Shown here: piece after piece, positions 1 to 11,663 of the stretch | Position numbering within the stretch: position 1 is the first letter of the stretch | How the letters are laid out: each line of letters starts with the position of its first letter | Notes under the pieces: generated by a model | Seen by the model: only the letters and a program-made list of their open reading frames with translations | The model's database searches: none | Told to the model about the DNA's origin: nothing | Made by a program: the position numbers and the translations under genes | NCBI GenBank assembly: GCA_002104905.1 | Contig: MCFE01000007.1 | Location: 124,001 to 188,000, forward strand | Source: Basidiobolus meristosporus CBS 931.73 | Lineage: Eukaryota; Basidiobolomycota; Basidiobolomycetes; Basidiobolales; Basidiobolaceae | DNA length: 64,000 nucleotides | Direction: 5' to 3'

Positions 1-338
1 GAGTGTAGCTCAACTGGCTGCACTTCCAACTCTTGTGAAAACAGCTGTTTTCATGTTGGTAATTTTTCTTTGCAATGATGGGATCCAGTATGATTTGGGC
101 ATGCGGTGCTAATTGGCAAGAACTGCAGTTTTTTTTGCATGGCTCCCTGTCTCAGGCTTGGGTAGACATTTTTCTCTATATCTTGTCCTTTGTCACTGCA
201 GGGTCTTTCACTGCTACTTTATCTAATTGCTTCTTGTAGTGAGCTTTGTCTTTGCATTGATAAATTCTGCTCTGAAACATCTTTTTTGGTCCACTTGTCC
301 CTGGCTGGCACTCTGCTGCCAATCTGCTGCTGTAGTGG

Positions 339-706
339 TATTACAAGTCTTGGTATAAGAGTTGTAGAGGAATAGGGAGTTTAGCTAGTATTGTATTCAC
401 TAAAACTTGAACTGATTTTTATTGAGGTTCCAGCAGCTCCTTATATACATTTTGTCAGATCAATTGCTGACTAATTGTATTTCCTAATGTAGGTTGTGGC
501 TGATTACTCATTTGATTGCACCATCCTCACCCAATAAGATCCTACTTAATATATCTATTTCTGTCTGATAAGGATCTGCTGATTCATTTGCTGACTAATG
601 CTACTGATTTTATAGATAATACTGATATAGTGATAACCTAAACATATACTAATTGATTTGACTAAAAACTGATCTAACTTAAACATTCAAGCGGCAGATC
701 ATAACA
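339..706 (-). repeat. Gypsy 3' LTR
   Basis: This is a direct repeat of 4,906-5,272 with only scattered differences (for example gatatag versus gatatac, and gcggcag versus gcagcag). On the minus strand the LTR begins TGTTATGATC and ends near CTTGTAA, so the terminal CA of the usual TG...CA pair appears mutated. It is the downstream LTR because the element reads on the minus strand. Confidence 0.9.
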
Positions 707-716
707 TTCTCCCCTA

Positions 717-2047
717 CTAAAGTTGAGAGGGTTCTCCTGAATCTCTTTTCTTGTGATACCAATATCTTGATGGTTCAGTATTATCAGCAAGTCTTGCAAG
801 CTTGAGTCTGTCCCTATGCACTAAGTCTTCCCTGATATTGCCTTGTTTGTCCACTATTTGGTAAGTTGCAAATGGACATTCTCTGATGATCCTGAATGGT
901 CCCGTCCATTGTGGCTCAAACTTCTTCCAAGTGTTGTTTCTTAGCAATACAAAGTTCCCTACTGTCAATGCTTCTGGTGCTATAGTCTTATCAAATCTCT
1001 GCTTCATCTTTTCTGCACTTGGAGATACTTTGGCTTGTGCCTCTTGATGTCTTTGTTTGAGTTGCTGGTGTCTGCTTGGCTGACTGAGTTTATCTTCTAC
1101 GGTATCTGTAAGCTTTTATTGTGTGAGATCTCCTGGAATCCTTGGTTCACACCCATACACTAGGTAAAATGGTGATTGCTGGGTGGTGTTGTGTACTCTG
1201 ACTCTGCATGCAAAGAGTGCTTGGTCTATATACTCATCCCATCTACTGACGACTCCATTTGCATACTTGGTCAGCATTTTTCCAAATAATCCATTAAACC
1301 GCTCAGTGACTCCATTAGTTCTGGGGTGATATGCCCAGGTTTTCAAGTGTCTGATCTGCTGCATTTCCAGGTAAGTCTCTAATGTCTTTGCCATAAAGTT
1401 TGCACCTCTATTGGATAAGATCTCCAAAGGGTATACAAACTGCATCAGGATCTCATGGTAAATGAAACTTGCAACTTCTTGTTCACTGGCTATAGGTACA
1501 GCTTTAGCAACTGGCCATTTAGTGGCATGGTCAATTGCTACTAGGATCCAACAGTTGCATTTCCTGGCAGTTGGCAGTCTTCCAATAAAGTCAATTCCCC
1601 ATCTCTCAGATGGTCTTACAGGCTCCAAAGGGAAGAGTTTGGCAATTCTTTGTTGCTGGCCTTGATTGATTTGGCAGTTTGGGCATGTTTTCACTAGCTT
1701 CTCAATATCTTGTTTCATTCTGGGCCACCATGCTCTGGCTTTCACAGGCAATAGGTTCCTTCAATTCCAAGATGTCCATATCCATTGTGTAGCTTATGTA
1801 TTAAATCCAGGCAAGCAACATAAGGACAATAGGCAATAGGGCTTCCATCAACAATTTGGTAGAGTGTTTCATCCTGTACAACAAATTTGCTGGCTTCATC
1901 CTGGATTATCTTCTTGATATCTTCATCCACCTCATTAGGAATGGCTTGGTCCTCCAAGTACTTTGGTAATAGGCTAGGCCAATCTGATTCATGCACCAAG
2001 TTGAGTTGTGCAACTTGATCTAATCTTGATAAGGCATCAGCAACCAT
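717..2047 (-). pseudogene. Gypsy integrase remnant
   Basis: Three frames together make a Ty3/gypsy integrase. The first (1,742-2,047) ends with the two zinc-binding His of the HHCC finger (HKLHNGYGHLG). The second (1,116-1,751) holds the two Cys (CPNCQ) and the catalytic core: first acidic residue in WGIDFIG, second expected Asp replaced by Asn in SNRGANF, and Glu in NGVTERFNG. The third (717-1,007) carries the C-terminal GPF motif (WTGPFRI). Frame breaks separate the parts, and with one catalytic residue lost the protein would be inactive even if read through. No chromodomain follows. Intact enzymes of this type insert the cDNA copy into the genome. Confidence 0.88.
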
Positions 2048-2053
2048 GTTGTT

Positions 2054-3504
2054 TTATCCAGGGCAGTAGACAATCTCCAGGTCAAATTGCTGAATGTATT
2101 CACTCCATCTTGTCATTCTTCTAGAGGGTACCTTCTGAGTAAATATATACTTGAGGGAGGCATGATCAGTCTTCACAGTGCATTTAACTCCTTCAATATA
2201 GCATCTCCATGTCTTCAAACAGTGTATTATAGCAAGCATCTCCTTCTCATGGACTGGATAGTTTTGTTCTGCTGAGTTCAGTTTCTTGGATTCAAAGGCA
2301 ACTGGGTAGTCCTTTCCCTTGTGTTCTTGGCTCAGCACTCCACCAATTGCATAATCTGAAGCATCTGTGCACAGAGTGTACTCTTTTCTGAACTCTGGTA
2401 TTCTTAAGCTTGGCAGCTTAGCAAGTTCATTCTTGAGCGTCTGGAAGGCAGTCTCACAAGCTATGTCCCACTTGTAGGCATTGTCTTTCTTGAGGATATC
2501 AGTTAAAGGGTCTGCAATACTTGCAAAAGACTTGACAAATCTCTGATAATAGGAATCCATTCCAAGGAATGATCTGAGTTCTGATATGCTATGGGGCTGC
2601 TTCAAATCTTGATTACTTCCACCTTCTTGGGGTCTAAGGTTACTCCTGTGCTAGTCACTATGTGTTGCAGATATTCTACGTGTTCCTTGAAAAATTCACA
2701 CTTGGGTAGCTTGCCATAGAGCTAGTTCTCTCTTAGCTTCTTCAAGACCTTTTCAATGTGCACCAAGGGATCCTCTTCTGTCTTGCTGTATGTCAGTATA
2801 GCATCTAGGTAGATTATGACAAACTTGTCTAAGTACTCCTGGAAGACAGTCTGCATCAGGGTCATGAAAGTTGCAGGGGCATTGGTGAGGCCAAAACTCA
2901 TGACTAAGTACTTGTAATGTCCATATCTGGTCCTGAATGCTGTCTTAGGGATGTTTCCTGGCTTCACCCTAATCTGGTTGTATCCTGACATGAGGTCAAT
3001 CTTGCTGAAAATAGTGGCTCCATTAAGTTGGTCCAAAAGCTCATCAATCCATGGTATGGGGTACTTATTCTTGACAGTAACTGAGCTCAGGGCTCTGTAG
3101 TCAATGCACATCCTAAGTGTTCCATCCTTCTTTTTCACAAAAAGCACTGGTGCTCCCCAGGGTGACTTGCTGGGCCTGATGTATCCTTGCTCCAATAGCT
3201 GATCAATTTATCTCTTCATTTCCTCCAATTCCAATGGACTCATTCTGTAAGGTGTCTTGCTCACTGGAGGGTTATCTCCTGTGTCAATGGCATGATCCAC
3301 ATCTCTGACTGGTGGTAGGCTTATAAGCTCATCTGGAAACATGTCCAAATATTTCTTCAAGAGAGTCTGGACCTGCTGGGGTGCTGGTGTAGTGGAATCC
3401 TCCTGTAATACAGCCAGGAGGAACATCTGGGTACCTTTTCTAAGTGCTCTACAGAACTGGGTCTTGCTAAGTTCACTTGTCTCACACATACCGGAATTGA
3501 CCAA
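2054..3504 (-). pseudogene. Gypsy reverse transcriptase-RNase H remnant
   Basis: The 3,208-3,504 part is the linker before the polymerase (VDHAIDTGDNPPVS). The 2,722-3,195 part is the polymerase palm, with the motifs [28 protein letters not shown] and [11 protein letters not shown]. Its active-site box reads YLDA where the family has YLDD. The 2,054-2,605 part is RNase H, with TDASDYAIGGVLSQE and the Ty3-type HEKEMLAII. The frames are separated by stops and shifts. The Asp-to-Ala change in the metal-binding box by itself predicts loss of polymerase activity. The protein would have copied the element's RNA in cytoplasmic particles. Confidence 0.92.
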
Positions 3505-4754
3505 GTTGAAATCCAGCCTGGCAGGTAATAGTGCATAGGTCTTGTTTTCTTTTTGGATCTGAGTAGCATGGGTTCTCCAGTTGATTGATGGATTACAACA
3601 AAATAGCCAGGTTTTCCAAGCACAAGGTCAAACTTGCAGTTCCCAAATATATAAGCCTGTAAGTCTTCTTCAGAGTCATTGATCTTCATTCTTACTGGCT
3701 GGGTAATACAGCTGATTATGTGAGAGTTCCCATCAGCTGTGGAGTCTGAAGTTGATTTGGTAGGTTCTGAGTTGATTCCAGCTTTCAAGGCAAATTGCTC
3801 CAACATGTACTCATGCAATGCACCTGAGTCAATCATGATCTTGGCAGGTACTCCATTGATTACTCCATTCAAGTACAATAACTTCCCTGAGTTTGAGGTC
3901 ATTTGGGGCAAGTACTCCTCTGTCATATGGAAGGTGAGTTCCGAGTCTTCTTCAAGCTCATCTTCCACATTACTGTGTTCATGGGACTCAATATGGTTGA
4001 AGGTACTTGTTGGCTGGTGTCCATTTCTTCTCTGAGGGCAGTACTTTGCAATATGTCCTTGCTGGTGGCAATTGAAGCAAAGTCCTTTCTTCTTACATTC
4101 TTCTGAGGTAGGATTCTTCTGCATAGCATCTATTTCCATTGGTACTGCTTCTGATTGTCTTCTTTCATAATGATTGTAGCCTTTCTGATTAGTCACTGTA
4201 GGCTTCCCAACTCCAAACATAGCTGAGTCATAGTCAATGGCAATCTTGATGGCTTCTTCAATAGTCTGAGGTCTTTGGTAACTCACTTCCTTGCAAGTTC
4301 TTTCTTTCAACCCATCAATAAAGTATTCAACTTGATCCAAGGGGTCCAATCTTTCAATTTGTCCAAGTATACATCTGTACTCATAGATGTATTCTTGCAC
4401 CATTCCTTTCTGTCTGAGTGTCTTTAACTTCCTTCTTAGTAGTGTCTGCTGGTGTGGAGGTTCAAAAGCATCCTGAATTTTGGACACAAACTCATCACAG
4501 GTAGAGATTGTAGAGTAGCCCATCATAGTGGCCAACCTGATCTTGCTGTGGTACCCCTGTAAAGCTGCATCTGCCAGGTAAGAAGCTGCATAATGCAACT
4601 TGCTTTCTGGAGCAATTCCTTTAGCTTTAAAAGCTTCTTCAATCTGAAAGAGCCAAGTTCCCAGGTTTTCATTGACTCTGCCATGGTACCAGTTGACCTT
4701 CACACTAAAGTTGCTGTTAACAGGGCTTTGCTGGTTCTGAGCCGTGGTAGTCAT
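3357..4754 (-). pseudogene. Gypsy Gag-protease remnant
   Basis: The 465-residue frame starts with a retrotransposon Gag region (WYHGRVNENLGTWLFQIEEAF). It carries one CCHC zinc knuckle, CFNCHQQGHIAKYC, near residues 225-240, then an aspartic protease with the active-site triplet DSG (AKIMIDSGALHEYM) near residue 310. After about residue 395 the frame drifts into unrelated sequence, while the genuine continuation lies in another frame starting near 3,504, so a frameshift has occurred. Upstream of the listed Met, 4,755-4,905 still reads like Gag in another frame. Intact Gag would package element RNA, and the protease would mature the particle proteins. Confidence 0.85.
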
Positions 4755-4905
4755 TCCTTGTTGCTGTTGGCTGAGGATCTGGAGTAACTGTCACTGTTGG
4801 GCCAGGATTTGCTGCATGGCATTCTTCCATTCTTGATTGTCCAACATCTTGAGGGTGGTTTCTTCTTTCTTCAGGAGGGAGGTTTCTGGTTATTGCTGCT
4901 ACCAA

Positions 4906-5272
4906 AGTTACAAGTCTTGGTGTAAGAGTTGTAGAGGAATAGGGAGTTTAGCTAGTAGTGTATTCACTAAAACTTGAAATGATTTTTATTGAGGCCTAGC
5001 AGCTCCTTATATACATTTTGCCAGATCAATTGCTGACTAATTGTATTTCCTAATGTAGGTTGTGGCTTATTACTCATTTGATTGCATCATCCTCACCCAA
5101 TAAGATCCTACTTAATATATCTATTTCTGTCTGATAAGGATCTGCTGATTCATTTGCTGACTAATGCTACTGATTTCATAGATAATACTGATATACTGAT
5201 AACCTAAACATATACTAATTGATTTGACTAAAAACTGATCTAACTTAAACATTCAAGCAGCAGATCATAACA
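4906..5272 (-). repeat. Gypsy 5' LTR
   Basis: Upstream LTR for the minus-strand element, the direct repeat of 339-706. The sequence just inside it on the minus strand (TTTGGTAGCAGCAATA) is the candidate tRNA primer-binding site; the tRNA was not identified. It is followed on the plus strand by the GTGG target duplication. Confidence 0.9.
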
Positions 5273-5276
5273 GTGG

Positions 5277-6110
5277 GGTGAAAGTGACACCCACTGACAG
5301 ATATGCTCATTCCCATATTTTCTACTACCCTTGTATTACTTTTATCCCATTTGTGTTACTTGATCAACACTATCTCATAAGGCAGCTGACTATCACACCT
5401 GCTTACCTTATTACATAAAGCATCACTTACTTTATGTATTATTACTAGATGTAAGTGCTTCTATATTAGGCAGGTACATGTGTTGGTACCCATAGCACAT
5501 GACCAAACTGTGTCACCATCCCTACCATTTTCATGCTACACTTGGTATCCCTATGTTATGCAGGTTTCAAAATACTGATCCCTGATTGGTTGGGAGTGCT
5601 GTGCCTCTTAGAACCTTCTGGCACCTACTTAGAACATTCTTTGCTCATTCTGTTATCATTCAGAATTCTATTTGACTGCCATAACCTTCTGGAGCACCAT
5701 GATTGGTGATCACTTTGCCAGTGAGAAAAGTATATGAGGGGGCAATCCCTCAACAATGAGTCATTATCCCTTTTATCAATATGCCAACCTGTTAATTAAT
5801 GTGATCACTGCTACCTGCTGCTACCTGAACTTCCAATCCCAGACCACTAGACACTCCCAGGAAACCGCACTGACAGCCAACTGACCTTGGAGGCACTACT
5901 TGTGAGGAATATTCAGAGTAGGTATCTTTTATTACATTTGATGCTTTCCCAAATCTGTTCTTGTATAGGCAAAAATACTTCTCTGTCTTTGTAGCTATTC
6001 CCTATGACAAATATCAAACTTGGAATTCATTTGATTTTTAGCTAGTATTCTGCTGGTGTTCTGATGCTATTTTACTGATGTTCAGCTAGTATTTTGGGTT
6101 CAAAATTTAG
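5277..6110. other. Copy-A-specific segment of unknown origin
   Basis: This 0.83-kb stretch lies between the gypsy element and the point where copy A again matches copy B (6,111 versus about 11,365). Copy B has about 200 bp of different sequence at this place. The segment begins with an imperfect palindrome (GTGGGG...CCCAC), contains TATATGAG near 5,732 and has no ORF with recognisable homology. It could be a nested solo LTR or another non-autonomous insertion, but no flanking duplication could be fixed. Confidence 0.4.
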
Positions 6111-7200
6111 AGCTTTTGTCCCTGCTTGTAGTGGGCTCTTAAGGAAGCCGCTGGTTTTTAGCCATGGCACCCTTGTTCTTCTGCCTCTGAGAGTTTCTGC
6201 AATTCTTAAATCCCTTTCTTAGCATACCAAGGCTGGCCTAAGATCTATTTGCCCATTTGAATCCAGGATAATGCTCATTGAATAAGTCAAGGCATTCTGC
6301 TTGACCTTGATTCCTGATGGTCCCATGATATGCTGGTCTTAAGGTGATGGTGTGCTGGACTTCTGATGGACACTTGAACATTAGCCCACTCTTCATTGTT
6401 GCACTCAATTGCTTCACAGAACTTTAATGCTTTGTGATTTTTGGCTGCAGTATAAACACCACATTGTCTCCCTCCCACACTGTGATAGGTTTTTCTGTGG
6501 GCTATATCTTTGGGCACTGTTGTTGTGCTTTAAAGACTGTACGGTGTTCCTCTGCTATTACATCTGGAAGTGGCTCAACTCTTGGTTGTGACATTAAGCA
6601 ACCTGAGTTCCTTCTTTGCAGCAAAGATACTGCTTTCTCTACCTGGTATATTGATTGCTCTACACATATTTTCCACTCATCTTGTTTCTAGACTATTTCC
6701 TGCTATCTCTGAGCCATTGCATCTATCCTATCAGACACTGCACCTAATTGCTTCATTAATGCTTTGGTATGTGCTGACAATATACTTGCCAATATGGGTG
6801 GTGGTGATGTTATGACAGCTACTTGCTGGTCCTCAACTGAGGTTACTGTGTTTCCTATATTCTCATCTGCCTGAGCGTAACAGTCAGCTTGTGGCTCTGC
6901 AGAGGTTCACTATTATCTACTTGACTGAGAGCCTGAGGAGTCCGCATTATTACCTTCAGTGGGCACACTGTTAACATTGCCTTTTTTGGATGTGGCCCTG
7001 CTTGTTGCACCACATGTCAAAGCAAGCTGTTGTCCATCTGTTTTTCTGCTACTGTCAACAGTGGGGTTTGGCTAGGAACCAGACAATTTTGCTTTGTTTT
7101 TTGGTGGCATATATATGGAAGTGTGTCAAACCAAAGGGGAAATAGTGCTACATATTTATGTGTATGTGGTGTCACAACTTTATATGTAGTGCCTACCATA
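6111..7200 (-). pseudogene. Remnant of Plavaka minus-strand accessory ORF, copy A
   Basis: Nucleotide likeness to the accessory ORF of copy B (11,248-12,350) runs throughout, including the block around a start-like MPPK region near 7,115. The frame is broken many times here. At the codon corresponding to the premature stop of copy B (12,072-12,074), copy A has a Glu codon in the same context, so each copy has decayed independently. Function of the accessory protein is unknown. It is transcribed away from the transposase, an arrangement shared by both copies. Confidence 0.5.
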
Positions 7201-7393
7201 GCAGGTCATCATTGAATCTGACATTCATGTAGCAGCAATGTCTCATATACCAGACTGTCTTAAATTCACATGCACATTGACCAAAAAGTGTAAGAATAGC
7301 TTTACATTGTTGAAGGTCAAACTGTTTGATCCATGGACAAGACCACTATGATCCAACGCCATAAGAGAAGATAAAAAAGACCATGTGGCTATT

Positions 7394-7604
7394 AGACTTG
7401 TTTCATTGTGCCAATGATCATAGTGCCAGACAGTGTTGTATATTTTGTTATTAATTTGATATTTTAGGGTCATATGCATATCAATTTTGATCCCAAATTG
7501 GTACTGTATGGCACCATCTGGCACTCTGTGGCATGATCAGGCATCATCTGGCATACTATGGCACTATTGGACACTATGATCAGCTGAAATGATGGAACAA
7601 GTCT
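7394..7604. mobile_element. 211-bp MITE sharing terminal repeats with the Harbinger-like element
   Basis: The left end reads AGACTTGTTTCATTGT, and the right end is its inverse complement AGACTTGTTCCATCAT. The Harbinger-like element at 14,328 starts AGACTTGTTCCATTGT. The MITE is flanked by ATT (7,391-7,393) and ACT (7,605-7,607), an aged 3-bp duplication. Copy B has the uninterrupted sequence at 12,620-12,640 (gtggctattatggcaagcc). Inside are many short TGGCA units and no coding sequence. It is inferred to have been moved by a Harbinger transposase of this family. Confidence 0.8.
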
Positions 7605-7839
7605 ACTGTAGCAATCCTCTCAGCCATGAAGCACAAAGACAGCATAAGAAGTACTACAAGAATCATGGCCTGTATTTTGCCATACAAGTCATATTTGACC
7701 ATTGATTAGTTGCTACCATACCAACATTATCTTGCTAGCCAGTTGATACTTTCATATTGTCACCTTGTGCAAACTGAGTCAGGTGAAGTTGTAATGCCTT
7801 TAGGCTTGCCTCAGCCTTCTGAATATGACATGCAGAGTG

Positions 7840-9730
7840 ATAGCTCTGACAACTAAGGTTCACTGATGGATTTTGAGCCTATCTCCCCTAACAGCAATAC
7901 CACATATGAGCCCTGGTAAGTCCCAATATATAATGAGACAACACCAGTTGGAACAAATGCCAAGGATACTCTATGGAGCCAAGTGAGCTCAGTAATCCAT
8001 CTACTGGTGAATGATGTAATAATGTGGCTAGAGATGTGGCATGTTTCCACAAATATCAGTAATGGGGGCTTTGATGATTAATTACTACCTGTTGACAAGA
8101 TCATTCTGGGATGCAACTTACCATGTGCATTGTACAAGTGGACAACCATCATGCAGCTAGTAACATTTGTTCCAGAGGCTGTCCTGATTCCAGTATATGC
8201 TCACAGTTGCATGGAATTCACATCCAAAATTGCTACCATTACAACATGTCTATATTGTCAGGAATCCACCACCAATGAGGCAAAGCATTGTTCACACTCC
8301 AGATATATTCTGGTAATATCCTGTCTAAAGAAGCTGATACAGGCCAACAAATATTGCATAGCTATAAAGTACCACACTCAGTATCAGTCAAGTACAAACA
8401 CAACCAATTTATTTGATCGCAAATATTACAAACAGCTAAGAAGCAAGGGCTACTTTGAAGGTGTGTATGATCATTCCTTTTCTTTAGCACTTAATGGATT
8501 CTGATCAAGCAAGTACTCTACCAGCAAATCTTGCCGGCCACTGATTTTGACCAATCTGGATCTGCCACCCTTCTTACAGTATCAGAGCAATAATCTGATG
8601 GTAGTCTCACTGGTATATGGGTCTGTATCACCATCCAACCTGGATAGCTACCTGTATTCATTGCTGGATGAATTCTTATGCTTTCCAGGGGGATGACAGT
8701 AAATGGCTATCATGTCAAAGCTCATATTATTATCTGCATTGGGAGATACCCCAGCCATCAGCAAGATAGCAGGTTTCTCCAGGCACAATGTATGGTATTG
8801 CTGTCAAATGTGTGAGATCCTGGGGATTTACTCCACAACTTGCATATTATTATTACCCAAACACCAGCACTAAGAACCTCATGTTCCCACAGAGAGAATG
8901 TACAGAGGTCAGCATGCAATTGCAGCAAAGTTGGCAAGCTATAAGCCATTGGCTGGAATATGGAATCAATTGGACACTGGAAATACTTAAGATTGAGGGT
9001 ATCTGTTGGAGCAAATGCTTTCCACTGTGAGCAATGCGTTTACTTTTCACCATATTCCTACACTGATGACCAAGTTGTACATGGGTCATTTCAAGCTAAT
9101 TGTGCCCTTCAAGATACTGTGGAAATTAGAAAGAATTGGCAGGATACTACAGAGTATCCACCACCCTAAGCACTTCTCATGGGCTCCAATCTTTTTTCAT
9201 ATGCATATGCAACAATCCTAATACAAAAACTGGATGAACTGGATATGTATTTATTCAAGTGGCATTCTGAAGCCATTCCTTCCAGGTGTACATTGGAAGC
9301 ATTGGGAGTCATATGTGGACATAGTGGAATATTTATCCAGAAGGTGATCACCAATGCCCACTTGATATATCTACAGCTGTTGTGCAAGGAGTTTGTGATG
9401 GGATCTGAGCAGCAATACTACAAACATAAAGCTGAATGTATAGATTTCTGCTGCTGCTTTATCTATTCCTTACTCCATCTTGCACAGTGTGTGGAGAATA
9501 TTGGCCTTGCTTCACCTTTTGGGAGCTCCCTATGCAGCAGATGTGTGGGGAGCTAGGAAAACAAGTCAATTTGCAGGTACTACCATATCCCAATCTCATC
9601 AAGAATATTACCTTCAACTCTGTCATGGATGTGATGAGTGCACATGGAGGACAGCAAAGAAGAGTTGGAAAATATTGAGTACAGATGTGCACATGGAGAC
9701 ACCTATGCCTATGGCATTAAGAAGCTAAGC
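7840..9730 (+). pseudogene. Plavaka transposase remnant, copy A
   Basis: Broken tnp2-type transposase. The stretch 8,130-8,504 aligns with copy B and retains CLYCQES, FDRKYYKQLRSKGYFEG and YDHSFSLALNGF, where copy B has LDGF. Then come the Cys-rich region near 8,790 and the downstream block LRSKG...QLQQSW shared with copy B. Stops and frameshifts cut it at roughly 8,504, 8,700 and 8,830. Intact tnp2 transposases cut and rejoin element ends with a DDE-type core. The catalytic residues cannot all be identified here, and this copy is inactive. Confidence 0.6.
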
Positions 9731-9960
9731 ATCCCCAATTTGCAGGTAATCAGTTAGGCAATCCAGAGTTGGGTTGGGTGCAACAAGCAACTAACTTTTA
9801 TTAGGAAAACACTACCAAGTTATGGTGGATTTCTCTTGGTCACAAGACAACTTCTACTCCATTCAATATAGAATTCACACAAACAAGTGCCAGAGTGCAC
9901 CTATAATAGGTACTAGAATCCAGCAGGGAGAAGGATTTTCTTGGCTCAATACCCCTATGA

Positions 9961-10793
9961 AAAATTATTGATATGATCCTGTCAAAAGGCTGTCACAAAG
10001 TTAAAGTCCCATAACTATGAGGCACTGACCCAGTCAGGACACCATCTAGAGACCATTGAAAAATAAATGCACCCCATATTTCACAAAAAACTTAGTCAAA
10101 ATATTTCATCACAACAATATATAAGTGGCTTTTGATTGGGTCCCTGCCAATTTGCTCACTTTCTGATCCCAGACACTCTGTTGCTTCCTACAATTGTGTG
10201 CATTGATTGGCTATTGCCTCTTTTTCACATTCCTTAGTTCCTGACTCAACTGTTTCTCTTACTTTTCATGCGTACAAATTGATTTATTTCTGTTAAAACT
10301 TCAGTTGTACCTCAATTGCCAATTGTATTGACCTATACAAGTCCCTACACCCTGCACTTACATTAAGCCCAACCCCACACTCAACAAGTAGCTCCATTGA
10401 AATCCACCACTCAATAAGTATTTCTGCAGTAACACTCTAGTTCCACAACTTTGGCAGGAACCCAATGGCATTATGCCACTGTTCATTCACTGGTTCCCAC
10501 ATGGCCTGGTCTTCACCTGGCACTGCAAGGTCTAGCACCTCATCTGCCAGTCTTTGCAATAAATCCTTGCAATATTCCAGTACATTTTCTTGAACACTCA
10601 CTTGAAGAAATACTGCAACCTCTTGGTGTGCCTATTAATGTTCCAAAATTCCACTGAAGGCTTTGTGATAGTCTTTCAAGCTCTCAACATTGTAGCCTTG
10701 TCTGTCAGTGGGAGCTCCCCTCTGTCAACAATGGAGGATGTGGAGGCTGTGGTAGACAAATTGCCTTGTTCAGCAAACTCATCTAACTTGGTG
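9961..10793. other. Junction region between the two Plavaka copies
   Basis: Likeness between the copies is lost at about 9,960, and position 1 of the window corresponds to 10,794, so this stretch should hold the right end of copy A and the left end of copy B. It has two CTGTCA units near 9,978-9,993, like those at the right end of copy B. Short frames such as 10,451-10,657 show no recognisable homology. No terminal inverted repeat could be read with confidence. Confidence 0.4.
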
Positions 10794-11247
10794 GAGTGTA
10801 GCTCAACTGTATGTGCTTCCAACTCTTGTGAAACCAGCTGTTTTCTTGTTGGGTAATTCTTCTTGGCTATGATGGAATGCAGTCTGTTCTAGGCTTGCAG
10901 CATTAATTGGCAAGAACTGCAGTTTTTTTGCATGCCTCCCTGTCTCAGGCTTGGGTAGACATTTTTCCCTTTACCTTTTCCTTTATTGCTGCCAGGTCTT
11001 TCACTGCTACTTTATCTGAGTGCCTCTTGTAAAGAACTGCATTTTCTTCTGGATAAAATCTGCTCTGACACATCTGTTTGGCCTGCTTCTCCCTTGCTGG
11101 CACTCTTCTGGTAACCTGACGTTTCTTTTCCACTTGTTTTGATCTCTCAACTGTAGTTGTGACAGGCTCCTGTAACAGCTGCTGGTTCTTATTACTGCCA
11201 GGTCCTTCACTGCTACTTTGCCTGGGTGCTTCTTGAGTGGTACTATG

Positions 11248-11541
11248 TTATTTCCTTGACAAGTGCTGTGCTTGTGCATCTGTGTCTGCCTGCTTGTCCC
11301 TAATTTGTACTCTTCCAGCTACCTGACATCTCTTTGATGCTTGTCTGGAGCCTTTGGCCCTGCTTGTAACAGGCTCTTGAGGAAGCCACTGGTTTTTAGC
11401 CATGGCACCCTTGTTCTTCTGCCTTTGATAGTTTCTGCTATTCTTAGGATATTTTCTTAGCTTACCAATGCTGGCCCAAAATCTGTTTGCCTGTTTGAAT
11501 CCAGGATTATGCTCATGGAACAAGTCAAGTTCATTCTGCAT
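11248..11541 (-). pseudogene. Downstream part of Plavaka accessory ORF, copy B
   Basis: A 97-residue basic frame (about a quarter Lys, Arg and His) continues the accessory coding strand but in a frame different from 11,664-12,350, so an intron or frameshift lies between. Nucleotide likeness to copy A at 6,120-6,300 shows it belongs to the element. It has no motif I can name. It includes the block AMAKNQWLPQEP, conserved in copy A. Confidence 0.4.
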
Positions 11542-11663
11542 AGCCTTGAGTTCCTAATGGTACCATGGAATGCCGGCATTAAGGTGATGGTGTGCTAGAC
11601 TTCTGATGGCCTCTTGTATATTAGCCTGCTCTTTATTATTGCACCCAATGGCTTCACAGATCT

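Larger units (their letters stand above)
339..5272 (-). mobile_element. Ty3/gypsy LTR retrotransposon, defective
   Basis: Two LTRs of about 368 bp (339-706 and 4,906-5,272) flank gag, protease, reverse transcriptase, RNase H and integrase in the Ty3/gypsy order, read on the minus strand. A 4-bp duplication GTGG (335-338 and 5,273-5,276) flanks the element, which is inserted in Plavaka copy A. The coding frame is cut by several stops and frameshifts. Two catalytic aspartates are replaced: the reverse-transcriptase box reads YLDA, and the second integrase Asp is Asn (SNRGANF). No chromodomain was seen after the integrase GPF motif. The LTRs differ at a modest number of scattered sites, so the insertion is old but not ancient. 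This copy cannot move on its own. Confidence 0.92.
1..9960 (+). mobile_element. Plavaka-like (tnp2, CACTA-type) DNA transposon, copy A, decayed and interrupted
   Basis: Copy A is recognised by side-by-side likeness to copy B (10,794-19,500). Position 1 matches 10,794, 6,111 onward matches about 11,365 onward, and 7,608-9,950 matches 12,630-14,327 joined to 18,359-19,020. Both copies carry a plus-strand transposase with the tnp2/Plavaka pattern and a minus-strand accessory ORF upstream of it. Copy A is broken by a gypsy element (339-5,272), an unexplained segment (5,277-6,110) and a MITE (7,394-7,604). Likeness to copy B stops near 9,960, just after a block shared with 18,990-19,020. The left terminus lies outside the window and the right terminus was not found. 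It is almost certainly non-autonomous now. Family assignment rests on protein motifs, not on terminal repeats. Confidence 0.7.
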
